Positions 26,873-35,895 of a stretch of 64,000 bases of DNA are shown here, piece by piece. The DNA lies in NCBI GenBank assembly GCA_009712635.1, contig WASS01000021.1, forward strand, positions 48,813 through 112,812, given 5' to 3'. The position numbers and the translations under genes are program-made. The DNA comes from Hungatella sp. (lineage in GTDB: Bacteria > Bacillota > Clostridia > Lachnospirales > Lachnospiraceae). Position 1 is the first letter of the stretch; each line of letters starts with the position of its first letter. The notes below the pieces were generated by a model. The model was not told the DNA's origin, did no database searches, and saw only the letters and a list, made by a program, of their open reading frames with translations.

Positions 26873-27715
26873 TTATGCTAAAAATTTCGCTCTCAGCTCA
26901 TTCCTTTTTTCCGGAGTTACAAAAAGTCGTTCTGACAGGTAATGGTCTATAGTTCCATAAGACTGCTCGATGGCAGAAAATGCACGGAGAATATAGGCCT
27001 CTGAAACAGTAAATAATACACGGACACAGTCTGCAAGACCCTTGTCCCCGGTCTGCTGTTCAATCAAAGAACAGGTCTGGTTTACCTGGGCTATTACATA
27101 ATCATTGGTTTTTACGAAATCCCTGATAATGGTTTCCCGCTGTACCCCCAGAGCAGTCAGAAGAAGGGCAGTTCCAACTCCTACCCGGTCCTTTCCGGCT
27201 GTGCAGTGCCATAAAACCGCTCTGTCATCTGCTTCCAGCAAAAGATCAAAAAAACGGGAATAAGAATCTGCGGCATGGTCATTTAAAACAAGATCCTCGT
27301 AAAGCCTGTCCACATATGTTTCCGGTCTTCCACCTAAGGAAGAGGCATGGAGAAGGATTGATTTTATCGCATCTGGTTCTCCTTCCTCTGCCTCCTGTTC
27401 TTCCTCTTCAAAGGTGATTCCCACTGTCTTTTCATCCAGAATGGGATTGAATATATTACGGATTCCCGGCATATCCGGATCCGGCTTTTGTTTTCTTTCC
27501 GTTGCCGTTCTAAAATCAATTACCGTTCCAAGACCGCACTGGTGGGACAATATCCGGATATCCTCTCCAGTTGCCTCGTAAAGGGTACCGCTCCTGATCA
27601 GCCTGCCCGGCAGTATCATCTTCCCATCCTGAGTCTTTAGTCCGCCTAAATCTCTGGTATTATGAAGCTTTTCAAGCTTTATTCTTCCCACGAAACCCGT
27701 ATTTTTTTCATTCAT
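26873..27715 (-). CDS. Tyrosine-protein phosphatase (IphP/PTP-like)
   Basis: Protein phosphatase of 280 residues. The P-loop is HCTAGKDRVG (Cys nucleophile, CX5R, with the KDR form of atypical bacterial tyrosine and lipid phosphatases). The N-terminal LHNTRDLGGLKT is a family hallmark, and VIDFRTATERK follows. The start at 27715 (MNEKNTG) has GGGAGG about 11 nt upstream; an ATG at 27748 is possible but weak. It may be cotranscribed with yitT. Targets are unknown. Confidence 0.88.
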   Translation of the reverse strand: MNEKNTGFVGRIKLEKLHNTRDLGGLKTQDGKMILPGRLIRSGTLYEATGEDIRILSHQCGLGTVIDFRTATERKQKPDPDMPGIRNIFNPILDEKTVGITFEEEEQEAEEGEPDAIKSILLHASSLGGRPETYVDRLYEDLVLNDHAADSYSRFFDLLLEADDRAVLWHCTAGKDRVGVGTALLLTALGVQRETIIRDFVKTNDYVIAQVNQTCSLIEQQTGDKGLADCVRVLFTVSEAYILRAFSAIEQSYGTIDHYLSERLFVTPEKRNELRAKFLA

Positions 27716-27797
27716 TTTTCTTATTTCCTCCCACTCCCTTTGCAGCATATCTTCTCAAAAGGAATTGTATTTTTGTCAAGTATATCATAAGATTCCA

Positions 27798-29120
27798 TTA
27801 AGAGGAAGTCAGTATTTGGGAAAAACCAGGCATGGAAAGATAACGGGTAACCATATTTTTAAGGCACCAGATAACAGTCAGACGTTTGGCTCCTTCCGTT
27901 AAGTAAACCGGATATTCTTTCACTGGCTGGTTGTTTAACCAATATGTAACGGACCCTATTTTCTGTCCCTTTTTAACAGGAGCCTCTATCTTATCTGGAA
28001 TGCTGGTCTTCACAGTGACCTTCTCATCATCTGCCAACAGGAGTTTAAGACTCTTCTCCCTGTCATCTGCCATGGAACTGGCGATGAGAACCGGCTTATC
28101 AAGCCCTCCTGATATGGGTATTCCCTCATTAATCAGCACGTCTGGCATTGGTACTTCTTCATATACATCCCGGTAATGAAACCGGTCCATTCCGTACTGA
28201 AAGAGTTTTCTGGCATCAGACCATTTCCAGGTTTTGTGAGGAGGCCAGCCGCATCCTAACAGGGCGATGGTAAAAATCCTCCCATCACTTTCAACTGATC
28301 CCACATAAGAATAGCCTGCGCCACCGGTAAACCCTGTTTTTCCTGAGAAAGCCCCGCTCATGGAACTTAAAAGGGCGTTGTGGTTTGTGCAGCTAAAGGA
28401 TCTTTTCCCATCTACATCTGTAAAATAATAGTTCTGGGTTCCGGTTATTTCCAAAAACTCTTTGCTTTTTGGAGATTTACCAATGCAGTAATTCATAATC
28501 CTGGCCAAATCGGCTGCTGTGGTAGAATGTTCTTTTATTTCACCGTCATTCTCCTCCTTGGCATCCAGGCCGTTGGGAGTAATAAAGTAAGTATTGCTGC
28601 ACCCCAGCTCTCTGGCTTTCTGATTCATGAGTTTGGCAAACCCCTCTCTGCTTCCTCCTATATGCTCTGCTATCATCATGGCTGCATCGTTGTGTGATTC
28701 AAGCATCAGACTGTAGAGCAGATCCTTTAAATAGATGGTCTCTCCTTTATAGACTCCCAGATGAACCTTGGGCTGGTTAGCCGCATTCTGAGTGGCAGCC
28801 ACCGGATCAGACAGATTTCCGTTTTCAAGAGCGATAATACAGGTCATAATCTTAGTCGTACTGGCCATGGGGCGCACCAGCTCCTCGTTTTTTCCATATA
28901 AAATCCGGTTGGTTGAGGCATCCATTAATACTGCTGACTGAGCATAAAGATTGAGTTCGTCGGTTGTCTCAACTGGTGTCTTATGATCTGTTTTTTCTGA
29001 TGTCACTGATGTATGGTTTTTAATGGTCTCTTTTTCTGCCAGCTTCACCGCAAATGTTCCAATAACGGAAATAATGGCGATTCCTGCTGCTGCCAGGAGT
29101 ATTCCTTTGGCATGCCTCAT
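27798..29120 (-). CDS. D-alanyl-D-alanine carboxypeptidase (PBP5/DacF type)
   Basis: Low-molecular-weight penicillin-binding protein of 440 residues that trims the stem pentapeptide of peptidoglycan. One N-terminal hydrophobic segment serves as signal or anchor. The active-site Ser is in STTKIMT, the SxN motif in SHNDAA, and the KTG box is GKTGFTGGAG. A C-terminal PBP5_C beta domain covers about 340-420. It has no obvious amphipathic C-terminal anchor. GGGGGAGG precedes the ATG. In bacilli DacF-like enzymes act in spore cortex formation; whether this one does is not visible. Confidence 0.9.
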   Translation of the reverse strand: MRHAKGILLAAAGIAIISVIGTFAVKLAEKETIKNHTSVTSEKTDHKTPVETTDELNLYAQSAVLMDASTNRILYGKNEELVRPMASTTKIMTCIIALENGNLSDPVAATQNAANQPKVHLGVYKGETIYLKDLLYSLMLESHNDAAMMIAEHIGGSREGFAKLMNQKARELGCSNTYFITPNGLDAKEENDGEIKEHSTTAADLARIMNYCIGKSPKSKEFLEITGTQNYYFTDVDGKRSFSCTNHNALLSSMSGAFSGKTGFTGGAGYSYVGSVESDGRIFTIALLGCGWPPHKTWKWSDARKLFQYGMDRFHYRDVYEEVPMPDVLINEGIPISGGLDKPVLIASSMADDREKSLKLLLADDEKVTVKTSIPDKIEAPVKKGQKIGSVTYWLNNQPVKEYPVYLTEGAKRLTVIWCLKNMVTRYLSMPGFSQILTSS

Positions 29121-29180
29121 AAAAGAGCCTCCCCCTAGACTTTATTTTATCCTATTCCGTGTATTTTTTAATTATTCCCC

Positions 29181-29210
29181 TTTACATTTCGAACGTATTT
29201 TCGGTATAAT
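29181..29210 (+). promoter_or_regulatory. dinB promoter with an embedded LexA (SOS) box
   Basis: TTTACA (29181-29186), 18 nt spacer, TATAAT (29205-29210). The spacer holds CGAACGTATTTTCG (29190-29203), one mismatch from the Gram-positive LexA consensus CGAAC-N4-GTTCG. This predicts SOS induction of dinB. Confidence 0.75.
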
Positions 29211-29233
29211 AAAAGAAAAAAGGAGAATCGGAT

Positions 29234-30478
29234 ATGTCAACGGAGCCTCTTATTTTCCATATTGATGTTAACTCCGCATTCTTAAGCTGGGAATCTGCAG
29301 ACCGCTTAAGGCAGGACCCTGAAGCTCTTGATTTGCGCACCATCCCCTCTGCAGTCGGCGGTGATGCCCAGTCAAGACACGGAATCGTACTGGCGAAATC
29401 CACGCCTGCCAAAGAATATGGAATTACAACCGGAGAACCCATTGCCCAGGCTCTCCGCAAATGTCCGGGGCTTACAGTGGTTCCTGCCCGCTTTGATATC
29501 TATCTGGAATATTCCAGAAGACTGATGGATCTTTTGTCTGACTATACACCGGACATTGAGCAGTTCAGCATTGACGAAGCCTTCCTCGATATGACTTCCA
29601 CCATCCATCTGTTCGGATCTCCCATTGATACAGCCAATCTCATACGGGAGAGGGTCTGGCAGGAACTGAAATTTACGGTGAATATGGGAATCGCCCCCAA
29701 TAAGCTGCTGGCCAAGATGGCTTCGGATTTTAAAAAGCCCAACCTCTGCCACACTCTGTTTGCCCATGAGATTGAAACCAAGATGTGGCCTCTTCCTGTG
29801 GGAGAGCTGTTTTTTGTAGGTCATTCCGCAAAACAGAAGCTTGTAGGGATTGGCATTCATACCATCGGACAGCTGGCAGCCTGTGATGTTAAATATTTAA
29901 AGCACCTGCTGGGAGAAAAATATGCAGTACTAATTCACGACTATGCCTGTGGGATTGATACCTCTCCGGTTGGGTACCGGGAACCAGTGAATAAGGGGTA
30001 CGGAAACAGCACCACTTTGTCAAGAGATGTGGAAGACATGGAAACAGCCCGTTCTATTCTTTTATCCTTAAGCGAAACAGTGGGTGCCAGACTGCGCAGA
30101 GATCATGTGTTGTGTGACTGTGTCTGTGTGGAGATTAAGGATTGGGATTTTCATACCACCACCCATCAGACTACCTTAAACTGTCCTACGGATTCTACCA
30201 CTCTTATTTATGAACACGCATGCAGACTGCTGGAAGAGTTCTGGGACCGGACGCCCCTTCGTCTTTTGGGTGTGCGCGCCACGAAGATTTCGGATGAGGG
30301 ATATTTACAGATGAACTTATTTGAATCGGAACAGTCAAAAAAGATGAAAGAGATGGAAAAAGCTGTGGATCATATCCGCAGCAAATTTGGTACTGACAGC
30401 GTAAAAAGAGCCAGTTTTTTAAAGAAAGACCGGATGGTGGATCATGCAGCTGGAAAGGAGAAGCACATGAAGCAGTGA
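29234..30478 (+). CDS. dinB: DNA polymerase IV (Y-family)
   Basis: Error-prone translesion polymerase of 414 residues. The palm begins FHIDVNSAFLSWES with a metal Asp; the second catalytic motif is SIDEAFLDMT. The fingers and thumb (MGIAPNKLLAKMAS) and little-finger domain follow. The C-terminus lacks a clear QLxLF clamp motif, although QMNLFE near residue 360 may serve. AGGAG lies 8 nt before the ATG. It is flanked by genes on the other strand and carries an SOS box. Confidence 0.95.
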   Translation: MSTEPLIFHIDVNSAFLSWESADRLRQDPEALDLRTIPSAVGGDAQSRHGIVLAKSTPAKEYGITTGEPIAQALRKCPGLTVVPARFDIYLEYSRRLMDLLSDYTPDIEQFSIDEAFLDMTSTIHLFGSPIDTANLIRERVWQELKFTVNMGIAPNKLLAKMASDFKKPNLCHTLFAHEIETKMWPLPVGELFFVGHSAKQKLVGIGIHTIGQLAACDVKYLKHLLGEKYAVLIHDYACGIDTSPVGYREPVNKGYGNSTTLSRDVEDMETARSILLSLSETVGARLRRDHVLCDCVCVEIKDWDFHTTTHQTTLNCPTDSTTLIYEHACRLLEEFWDRTPLRLLGVRATKISDEGYLQMNLFESEQSKKMKEMEKAVDHIRSKFGTDSVKRASFLKKDRMVDHAAGKEKHMKQ

Positions 30479-30491
30479 TTCGCTCCTTTCC
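30452..30491 (+). terminator. Terminator overlapping the end of dinB
   Basis: GGAAAGGAG / CTCCTTTCC is a perfect 9-bp stem. Its left arm lies in the last codons of dinB, and TCTCTGCTTTTTCTC follows. Confidence 0.55.
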
Positions 30492-30508
30492 TCTCTGCTT
30501 TTTCTCTG

Positions 30509-31387
30509 TTAAAACTGTCCGCTTATGGGCTTAAAGCCTTCCCCATAAACTTCGTTGGAATCGGTTATGATCAGGAACGCATCCTTGTCCGTTTCATGAA
30601 TTGCTCTTCGGATGGAGACTACCTGAGAGTTGTTGCATGCGCACATAACCACATTTTTTTCATCTTTGGTAAAAGACCCCTGGCCTTTCAAAAAGGTGCA
30701 GCCTCTGCCGGTTGCTTCTTCGATTTTACATGCTACCTCCTCTTCATGAGAGGTAACCACAAATACCAGTTTGCCGGCACCCAGACCATACATGATTTTA
30801 TCAATTACCATGGTTGTCACGATAGAAGAAACCAGACCAAGTATGACCGCATCCACATTTCGAAACACCAGTCCGCCCGCTATGATTACTACGGCGTCCA
30901 CCACAAGAGAGATCTTGCCGATGGTAAGATGAGGAAATATCTTTCTGATTGCCATAACCAGGAAATCAGTTCCTCCAGTTGAGCCGTTTCTTAAATATAC
31001 CAGGGTTAAACCCAGCCCGGAAAAAATTCCGGTACACGCCGATGCATAGAGAGGATTGCCCTGATAGGCAGGAAACATGGGAACAACATAATCCAGTACC
31101 AGTGCAAAGATCAGCATACTTTTCATAGAACGCAGAAGAAAGCCTCGTCCCAAAAGCTTATAGCTGACCAGTATAATGGGGATATTTAAAACAATGCTGG
31201 TGATACCCATAGGCAATCCGAACAGATAACGCAAAATTAATGCGATACCTGAGACTCCTACCGGTGCAAACTGTGCATTAACAGCAAAGTTATAAATTCC
31301 CACATTAAATAAAAGTGCTCCCACAAGATCACACAGCAAATCGATGCCAAGCTCTTTGGGGGAGTATTTATCACGGTCTCCCATCAT
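30509..31387 (-). CDS. YitT family membrane protein, second copy
   Basis: Paralogue of the 25999-26844 product, 292 residues: membrane units with VGVSGIALIL and NGSTGGTDFLV, and a C-terminal DUF2179 domain (VVSIRRAIHETDKDAFLII). GGAGG lies 9 nt before the ATG. It is 31 nt downstream of a small acidic-protein gene and is probably cotranscribed with it. Confidence 0.88.
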   Translation of the reverse strand: MMGDRDKYSPKELGIDLLCDLVGALLFNVGIYNFAVNAQFAPVGVSGIALILRYLFGLPMGITSIVLNIPIILVSYKLLGRGFLLRSMKSMLIFALVLDYVVPMFPAYQGNPLYASACTGIFSGLGLTLVYLRNGSTGGTDFLVMAIRKIFPHLTIGKISLVVDAVVIIAGGLVFRNVDAVILGLVSSIVTTMVIDKIMYGLGAGKLVFVVTSHEEEVACKIEEATGRGCTFLKGQGSFTKDEKNVVMCACNNSQVVSIRRAIHETDKDAFLIITDSNEVYGEGFKPISGQF

Positions 31388-31418
31388 GTTGTACTGCCTC
31401 CGTTTCTCTTTCGATTAT

Positions 31419-31688
31419 TTATAGAAAATAATCATTGATTTCAAATTCTTTTTTGCCAATCTTTATTTGCTTAATTAGAACACTGACCTCGCCATCTTCG
31501 TCAGTGCAGATTCCGGTTGCATAGATCTGTGTCTTACCATAGGATTCCGTCAAATTCAATTCTTTATCCAGAATTCCCTTATCTGCCAGTGCTTCTGCAA
31601 GATCAAGCAAAACCTCCTCTACTTCTTCCTCAATATGGTATTTCTCAAACTCTGCTTCTAATTCCTCATACGTTTCTTCATTAAACAT
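31419..31688 (-). CDS. Conserved small acidic protein, unknown
   Basis: Protein of 89 residues with no family I recognise. The N-terminal half is a very acidic helix (FNEETYEELEAEFEKYHIEE); the rest looks like a small beta-rich domain (KTQIYATGICTDEDGEVSV). It has no signal peptide or membrane helix. A GGGGG stretch precedes the start. It is driven by the strong promoter at 31720-31747 and followed by yitT. Confidence 0.7.
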   Translation of the reverse strand: MFNEETYEELEAEFEKYHIEEEVEEVLLDLAEALADKGILDKELNLTESYGKTQIYATGICTDEDGEVSVLIKQIKIGKKEFEINDYFL

Positions 31689-31719
31689 CTGATATCCCCC
31701 TTTCCATTTTTACAAATTA

Positions 31720-31747
31720 ATTATACACGCAAGTTGCTTCTTGTCAA
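31720..31747 (-). promoter_or_regulatory. Promoter of the small acidic gene and yitT
   Basis: TTGACA (31747-31742), 16 nt spacer, TATAAT (31725-31720). Its -35 overlaps the -35 of the divergent rluA-type promoter by five bases. Confidence 0.75.
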
Positions 31748-31769
31748 TCATGTTCCCTCATGATAGAAT
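31741..31769 (+). promoter_or_regulatory. Promoter of the pseudouridine synthase gene, probably leaderless
   Basis: TTGTCA (31741-31746), 17 nt spacer, TAGAAT (31764-31769). The start codon at 31776 is only 7 nt below the -10 and no ribosome site is present, so transcription probably begins at or next to the ATG. Confidence 0.65.
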
Positions 31770-31775
31770 CGGTTT

Positions 31776-32699
31776 ATGAAAATGACCATAAATTACTTAA
31801 TCACAGAAGCTTTTGACCATAAAACCATAGGGCAGTTTCTATCAGACCAGGGGTACTCCCAAAGCCTGATCCGGCGCTTACGCAATACAGAGAATGCAAT
31901 CACAGCCGGAGACAGGGCAGTATACACCACTTACAGACCAGCAAAAGGAGAGGTACTTACCATCACCTTTCCCGAAGAGAAAGATTCTGAAAATATCGTA
32001 CCCACTGAGATGCCCATTGACATTTTATTTGAGGATGAACATCTTCTGGTTATTAACAAAGCGGCGGGCGTTCCCATTCACCCCTCCCAGGGGAATTTTG
32101 ATAATACCCTGGCCAATGGACTGGCATGGTATTTCCAAAAAAAGCAGGAGGCTTTTACCTTTCGTGCCATTAACCGACTGGACCGTGATACCACCGGCCT
32201 CTTAATTATTGCCAGGAATCCCTTAAGTGCCTGTATCCTGTCTGACATGGTAAAAAAGCATGAAATACACAGACGGTATCTTGCGGTGGTACAGGGTGAA
32301 CTTCCAAAGGAGGGAATCATTGATTCTCCCATAGCCAGAACCCACGATTCCACCATTGAGCGTTGTGTCGACCCGGTTAACGGCGATCCGGCAAGAACCT
32401 TTTTTTGCCGTCTTTTTTATGATCCCGTCACAGGACACTCCCTTGCAGGACTTCGGCTGGAAACCGGACGAACTCATCAGATCCGGGTTCATCTAAAATC
32501 CATCGGACATCCTCTGCCAGGTGATTTTCTTTATAATCCGGATTACCGCTACATTAATCGGCAGGCACTCCACTCCTTCCGTCTGGATTTTATCCATCCG
32601 GTCACCAGAGTCCCCCTGTTTTTTGAGGCGGCTCTTCCGGAAGATATGCAGTTTATTGGTGTTACATCCACCGAAGGCCTTTGGGATAATGATTTTTAA
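31776..32699 (+). CDS. RluA-family pseudouridine synthase
   Basis: RNA pseudouridine synthase of 307 residues. An N-terminal S4-like region (IGQFLSDQGYSQSLIRRL) precedes the catalytic domain, with motif II RLDRDTTGLL (catalytic Asp), VINKAAGVPIHPS and LETGRTHQIRVHL. It may act on 23S rRNA or tRNA; the position is not predictable. No ribosome site precedes the ATG at 31776 (a second ATG is at 31782). Its last 38 nt overlap the 3' end of the convergent methyltransferase gene. Confidence 0.9.
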   Translation: MKMTINYLITEAFDHKTIGQFLSDQGYSQSLIRRLRNTENAITAGDRAVYTTYRPAKGEVLTITFPEEKDSENIVPTEMPIDILFEDEHLLVINKAAGVPIHPSQGNFDNTLANGLAWYFQKKQEAFTFRAINRLDRDTTGLLIIARNPLSACILSDMVKKHEIHRRYLAVVQGELPKEGIIDSPIARTHDSTIERCVDPVNGDPARTFFCRLFYDPVTGHSLAGLRLETGRTHQIRVHLKSIGHPLPGDFLYNPDYRYINRQALHSFRLDFIHPVTRVPLFFEAALPEDMQFIGVTSTEGLWDNDF

Positions 32700-34065
32700 G
32701 AATACCAGCAGCCAGTTTTGCAAACCCAATGGAATAACCATCTGTCACAACCAGCACCCACCCTTTCTTATCCAGCCTGACTGGCCAGGAAAAGGGGGCT
32801 GGAAGGGTCTGTCCTTTTAGATATTTCACTATATCCTCATGATTCGCAGGTATCTCTGCCCAGGAAAGAACCTCCTCTTTCCTTAAGGAAAGAGCCAGTG
32901 CATGGGAAGGCTCAAACCGGTTCTTTTTTATGGTACCCATGTGAAGTCCCGGGCGGATTACTTTCATTCCCTTTAAATCGATCATCTCCGGCGGAAGAAG
33001 ATAGAGCTGTTCTCCAAACAGGATATATTCTTTTCTGTCTAAAAAAACTTCCGGATCTGCAAGCAGTTCCTTTAAAAATAATTCTACCTCTTTCCAGATA
33101 GCCTTATCCTTTAAATACGAAGGACAGGATCTTTTTCTCTCAGGAACCTTATCCCCATTTCTTTTTAATACAGCCAGATAATGACCTTCCCCTTCTGACT
33201 TATGAGGCCAGATGCGGAAAGTCTTTTTTAAGTCTTCTGATCCGTTTTTGCTCCACTTCGGCTCGCCGCAAGAAAGTCCTGGGCGCTCCCCCTTGTCCAC
33301 AACGGAAAAATCAGGGTGGGAAATCAGAAAGGATTCGATCACCTGCTCATTTTCCTCAGGAGAAAAGGTACAGGTGGAATAGACCATGGTACCCCCTGAT
33401 TTTAACATCCCGGCAGCATTTTCAAGAATTTCCCTCTGCCTCCGGGCACAGGCTTCCACGTGATCCGGACTCCAATCCAGTCTGGCAGCCTCATCCTTTC
33501 GGAACATTCCTTCTCCAGAGCAGGGTGCATCCACCACGATACGATCAAAAAATTCAGGAAATTTAAGGGACAGCGAATGAGAATCTTCATTGGTAACAAC
33601 AGAATTACGAATTCCCATACGTTCCACATTCTGAGCAAGAATCTTTGCCCTGGCAGGATGAATCTCGTTGCTCAGCAAAAACCCTTTTCCTTTTAATTTA
33701 CCAGCAATATGCGTTGTTTTACCGCCGGGGGCTGCACACAGATCAAGAATCTTTTCTCCTGGCATCGGATCTAAAAGCTCTACCACTGCCATGGCACTTG
33801 GTTCCTGAATGTAATATACACCGGCTTCATGATATGGATGCTTTCCAGGGCGCTGTCCTGCCTGATAATAAAAGCCTTCCGATGCCCAGGGCACTGGTTC
33901 AGATAAAAAAGAAGATTGCCGGACAAATTCCCCGGGATCTGCTTTTAATGGGTTAATCCTGAGTCCCAAAGCCCGATCCTCCTCATAGCTTTTTAAGAAC
34001 GCATCGGATTCATCTCCCAGCAATCCTTTCATCTTTTCCACAAATTTATCCGGTAATTGAATCAT
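32662..34065 (-). CDS. rRNA cytosine-C5 methyltransferase (RsmF-like)
   Basis: SAM-dependent RNA m5C methyltransferase of 467 residues. The SAM site is ILDLCAAPGGKTTHIAG. The two catalytic Cys are in VVDAPCSGEGMF and YSTCTFSPEENE. The C-terminal third is the RsmF-type extension (LYLLPPEMIDLKGMKVIRPG) with a PUA-like end. Bacilli and clostridia use such enzymes on 16S rRNA. The gene overlaps the convergent rluA-type gene by 38 nt. Confidence 0.9.
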   Translation of the reverse strand: MIQLPDKFVEKMKGLLGDESDAFLKSYEEDRALGLRINPLKADPGEFVRQSSFLSEPVPWASEGFYYQAGQRPGKHPYHEAGVYYIQEPSAMAVVELLDPMPGEKILDLCAAPGGKTTHIAGKLKGKGFLLSNEIHPARAKILAQNVERMGIRNSVVTNEDSHSLSLKFPEFFDRIVVDAPCSGEGMFRKDEAARLDWSPDHVEACARRQREILENAAGMLKSGGTMVYSTCTFSPEENEQVIESFLISHPDFSVVDKGERPGLSCGEPKWSKNGSEDLKKTFRIWPHKSEGEGHYLAVLKRNGDKVPERKRSCPSYLKDKAIWKEVELFLKELLADPEVFLDRKEYILFGEQLYLLPPEMIDLKGMKVIRPGLHMGTIKKNRFEPSHALALSLRKEEVLSWAEIPANHEDIVKYLKGQTLPAPFSWPVRLDKKGWVLVVTDGYSIGFAKLAAGILKNHYPKGLRWM

Positions 34066-34166
34066 TTTAATTCCTCTTCCTGTCTATTTTTAAAATTCCC
34101 ATAATTTTATGTTATTTTTTCAAGTTAGTGGCAAACTAAATAGAAGAAATATCCGGGAGGTGCCAT

Positions 34167-34742
34167 ATGACTTTATTAACCATAACCGCTTATATTATCA
34201 TCCCTGTCTATACCATACTGTTTGCCTGGGGAACCAACTGGTTCACCCTTAATTTTTCCGTTCTTGGAAGCCTGGCAGACAGAAAAAACCTGTTTCTTTT
34301 ATGGGGTATTATTGTTGGTGCTTATTTTTATTACGTTTTAAAAAAGATTATCCGTACACTTCCCAGAAATAAAAAGGAGATGGTATTTACTACATTAGCC
34401 CTCCTTCTTTTAGGCCTGGCAGTTACCATCCCTTATCTGCCTGATTCACAACCCTTTCATGCCGTTCTTCATGTATTTTTGTCATTTGCAGCTTCCATCT
34501 CTCTCATGATCAGTCTTTATCTGGTAACATGGAAGCTTACCTGCATGAATCAGTCTGTTTATCGCCCTTATTTCATGAGTCTGATGGTAATCACAGTGGT
34601 ATCCGTGATTCTCTTTTTCCTGACTGGAATTGTCAGCTCAGCTCTTGAAATATTCTTTGTTCTTTCAAGTACTTTTTTGCTGCATAAGCTCTATTTAAAG
34701 GTATGCAGTCCGGCTATCTCCCTGAGATACCAGAGATTTTAA
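34167..34742 (+). CDS. Hypothetical membrane protein
   Basis: Unrecognised polytopic membrane protein of 191 residues with about six hydrophobic helices (for example ITAYIIIPVYTILFAWG, LFLLWGIIVGAYFYYVL, LALLLLGLAVTIPYL). The layout resembles small DUF998-like or phosphatase-related membrane proteins, but I cannot assign it. GGGAGG lies 6 nt before the ATG. It is a single gene on the plus strand, convergent with yedF with a 12-nt gap. Confidence 0.75.
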   Translation: MTLLTITAYIIIPVYTILFAWGTNWFTLNFSVLGSLADRKNLFLLWGIIVGAYFYYVLKKIIRTLPRNKKEMVFTTLALLLLGLAVTIPYLPDSQPFHAVLHVFLSFAASISLMISLYLVTWKLTCMNQSVYRPYFMSLMVITVVSVILFFLTGIVSSALEIFFVLSSTFLLHKLYLKVCSPAISLRYQRF

Positions 34743-34754
34743 AGAAAAGGGCTT

Positions 34755-35366
34755 CTATGGCCGCATCACCAGGCGGGCACCTGCCATCTTTTCCGCAATC
34801 TCATACATGTTGGTCACGGTTCCTACGCTGAGTTTTTCTGTTAATTCATAAAAATTCAGACAGGTTCCACAGGTTAAAATCTCAACTCCCTGAGCTTCCA
34901 GCGTCTTTAAATCTTCCAGAGAGGAAGAGCCCTCGGTAGACAGCCTGGCTCCTCCATTGTAAAGCAGTATGGTTTCAGGGAGTTCTTCTAACTGAGTCAG
35001 GGCATATACAAAGCCTTTCATCAGAATACGTCCTAATTCTTCACTTCCGGTTCCCATCTGGTCAGAGGAAAGTACTGCAACCAGACCTTTCTTTCGGCTG
35101 TCAGGTTCACATTCTTCTAACGTATTCTTCTGTACAGGCTCAGCTCCTTTTTCCATGTAAAACAGGATCTGATATTCGTTATCTGACAGCTTTGTGGAAG
35201 AAGGATTCACTCCTGAATAATTCCCCAGTTTCATCACATTCTGAACAGCAATCTCATTATCAACGAGAATGGTCAGAATCCCTTCCGTCATATCTTTCAT
35301 GGCTTCCTTTGCTTTGATCACCGGCTGGGGGCACGCCAGCCCTCTGGCATCAACTGTTCGATCCAT
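34755..35366 (-). CDS. yedF: YedF-type sulfurtransferase-like protein (TusA-like + DsrE-like)
   Basis: Two-domain protein of 203 residues. The N-terminal TusA-like domain has the conserved DARGLACPQPVI Cys. The C-terminal DsrE-like part has LLYNGGARL and a Cys pair in ILTCGTCLNFYEL. This is the layout of the protein called YedF in selenium-metabolism gene sets, thought to handle sulfur or selenium. No selD or selA is in this window. The start at 35366 has AAGGAGAAGG upstream; the frame is open further upstream through the terminator at 35401-35444. Confidence 0.88.
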   Translation of the reverse strand: MDRTVDARGLACPQPVIKAKEAMKDMTEGILTILVDNEIAVQNVMKLGNYSGVNPSSTKLSDNEYQILFYMEKGAEPVQKNTLEECEPDSRKKGLVAVLSSDQMGTGSEELGRILMKGFVYALTQLEELPETILLYNGGARLSTEGSSSLEDLKTLEAQGVEILTCGTCLNFYELTEKLSVGTVTNMYEIAEKMAGARLVMRP

Positions 35367-35400
35367 ACTTCCTTCTCCTTTTCTTCTATGCACTAAAATC

Positions 35401-35444
35401 AAAAGCCGGGACCGGCTCCATATCCCGGACCTTTCCCGACTTTT
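35401..35444 (-). terminator. Terminator between the DUF1292 gene and yedF
   Basis: AAAAGTCGGGA / TCCCGGCTTTT, 11 bp with one G-U pair, followed by TTTTGATTTT on the minus strand. Confidence 0.75.
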
Positions 35445-35461
35445 CATTCTTAATTCAATTT

Positions 35462-35800
35462 TTACTCTTCTTCCTCGTCTTCGCCGACAAGCTCATCATA
35501 TTCTGCTTCGTCTAACATCTGATCAAAGGCATCTGCAACGATTTCATATTCTTCGTCATCTTCGATATTTTCAAGATTTGGCTGTCCGTCTTCGCTTTCG
35601 GAATAACGATACAGATAAACTTCTCCCTCTTCTGCCTCAGCGCCTTCCATAGGAAGCAGAGCGATATAATCTCTCTCAGCTGCTGTGAAAATTGTAAGTA
35701 CAACGCACTCCAGTTCCGATCCATCATCCAGGGTCAGTGTTACTGTCATCTCCTCCTGGGGTTCCATCTCATCGTGCTCTAAATTAGGATCCTGTGCCAT
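35462..35800 (-). CDS. DUF1292 (YrzB-like) acidic protein
   Basis: Acidic protein of 112 residues. The core TVTLTLDDGSELECVVLTIF, followed by YIALLPME and VYLYRYSE, is the DUF1292 pattern. In Firmicutes it usually lies near ruvX and alaS; here it is alone. The C-terminus is a run of Glu and Asp. Function unknown. The gene is followed directly by a strong terminator. Confidence 0.85.
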   Translation of the reverse strand: MAQDPNLEHDEMEPQEEMTVTLTLDDGSELECVVLTIFTAAERDYIALLPMEGAEAEEGEVYLYRYSESEDGQPNLENIEDDEEYEIVADAFDQMLDEAEYDELVGEDEEEE

Positions 35801-35895
35801 CCTGATACCTCTCTTTTTCCATCTTAATATAGGTGTCTGTTTACACCTTTCTTCACTCTATCAGACAATCGGCTAAAAATCAAGGGATTTTGTCC

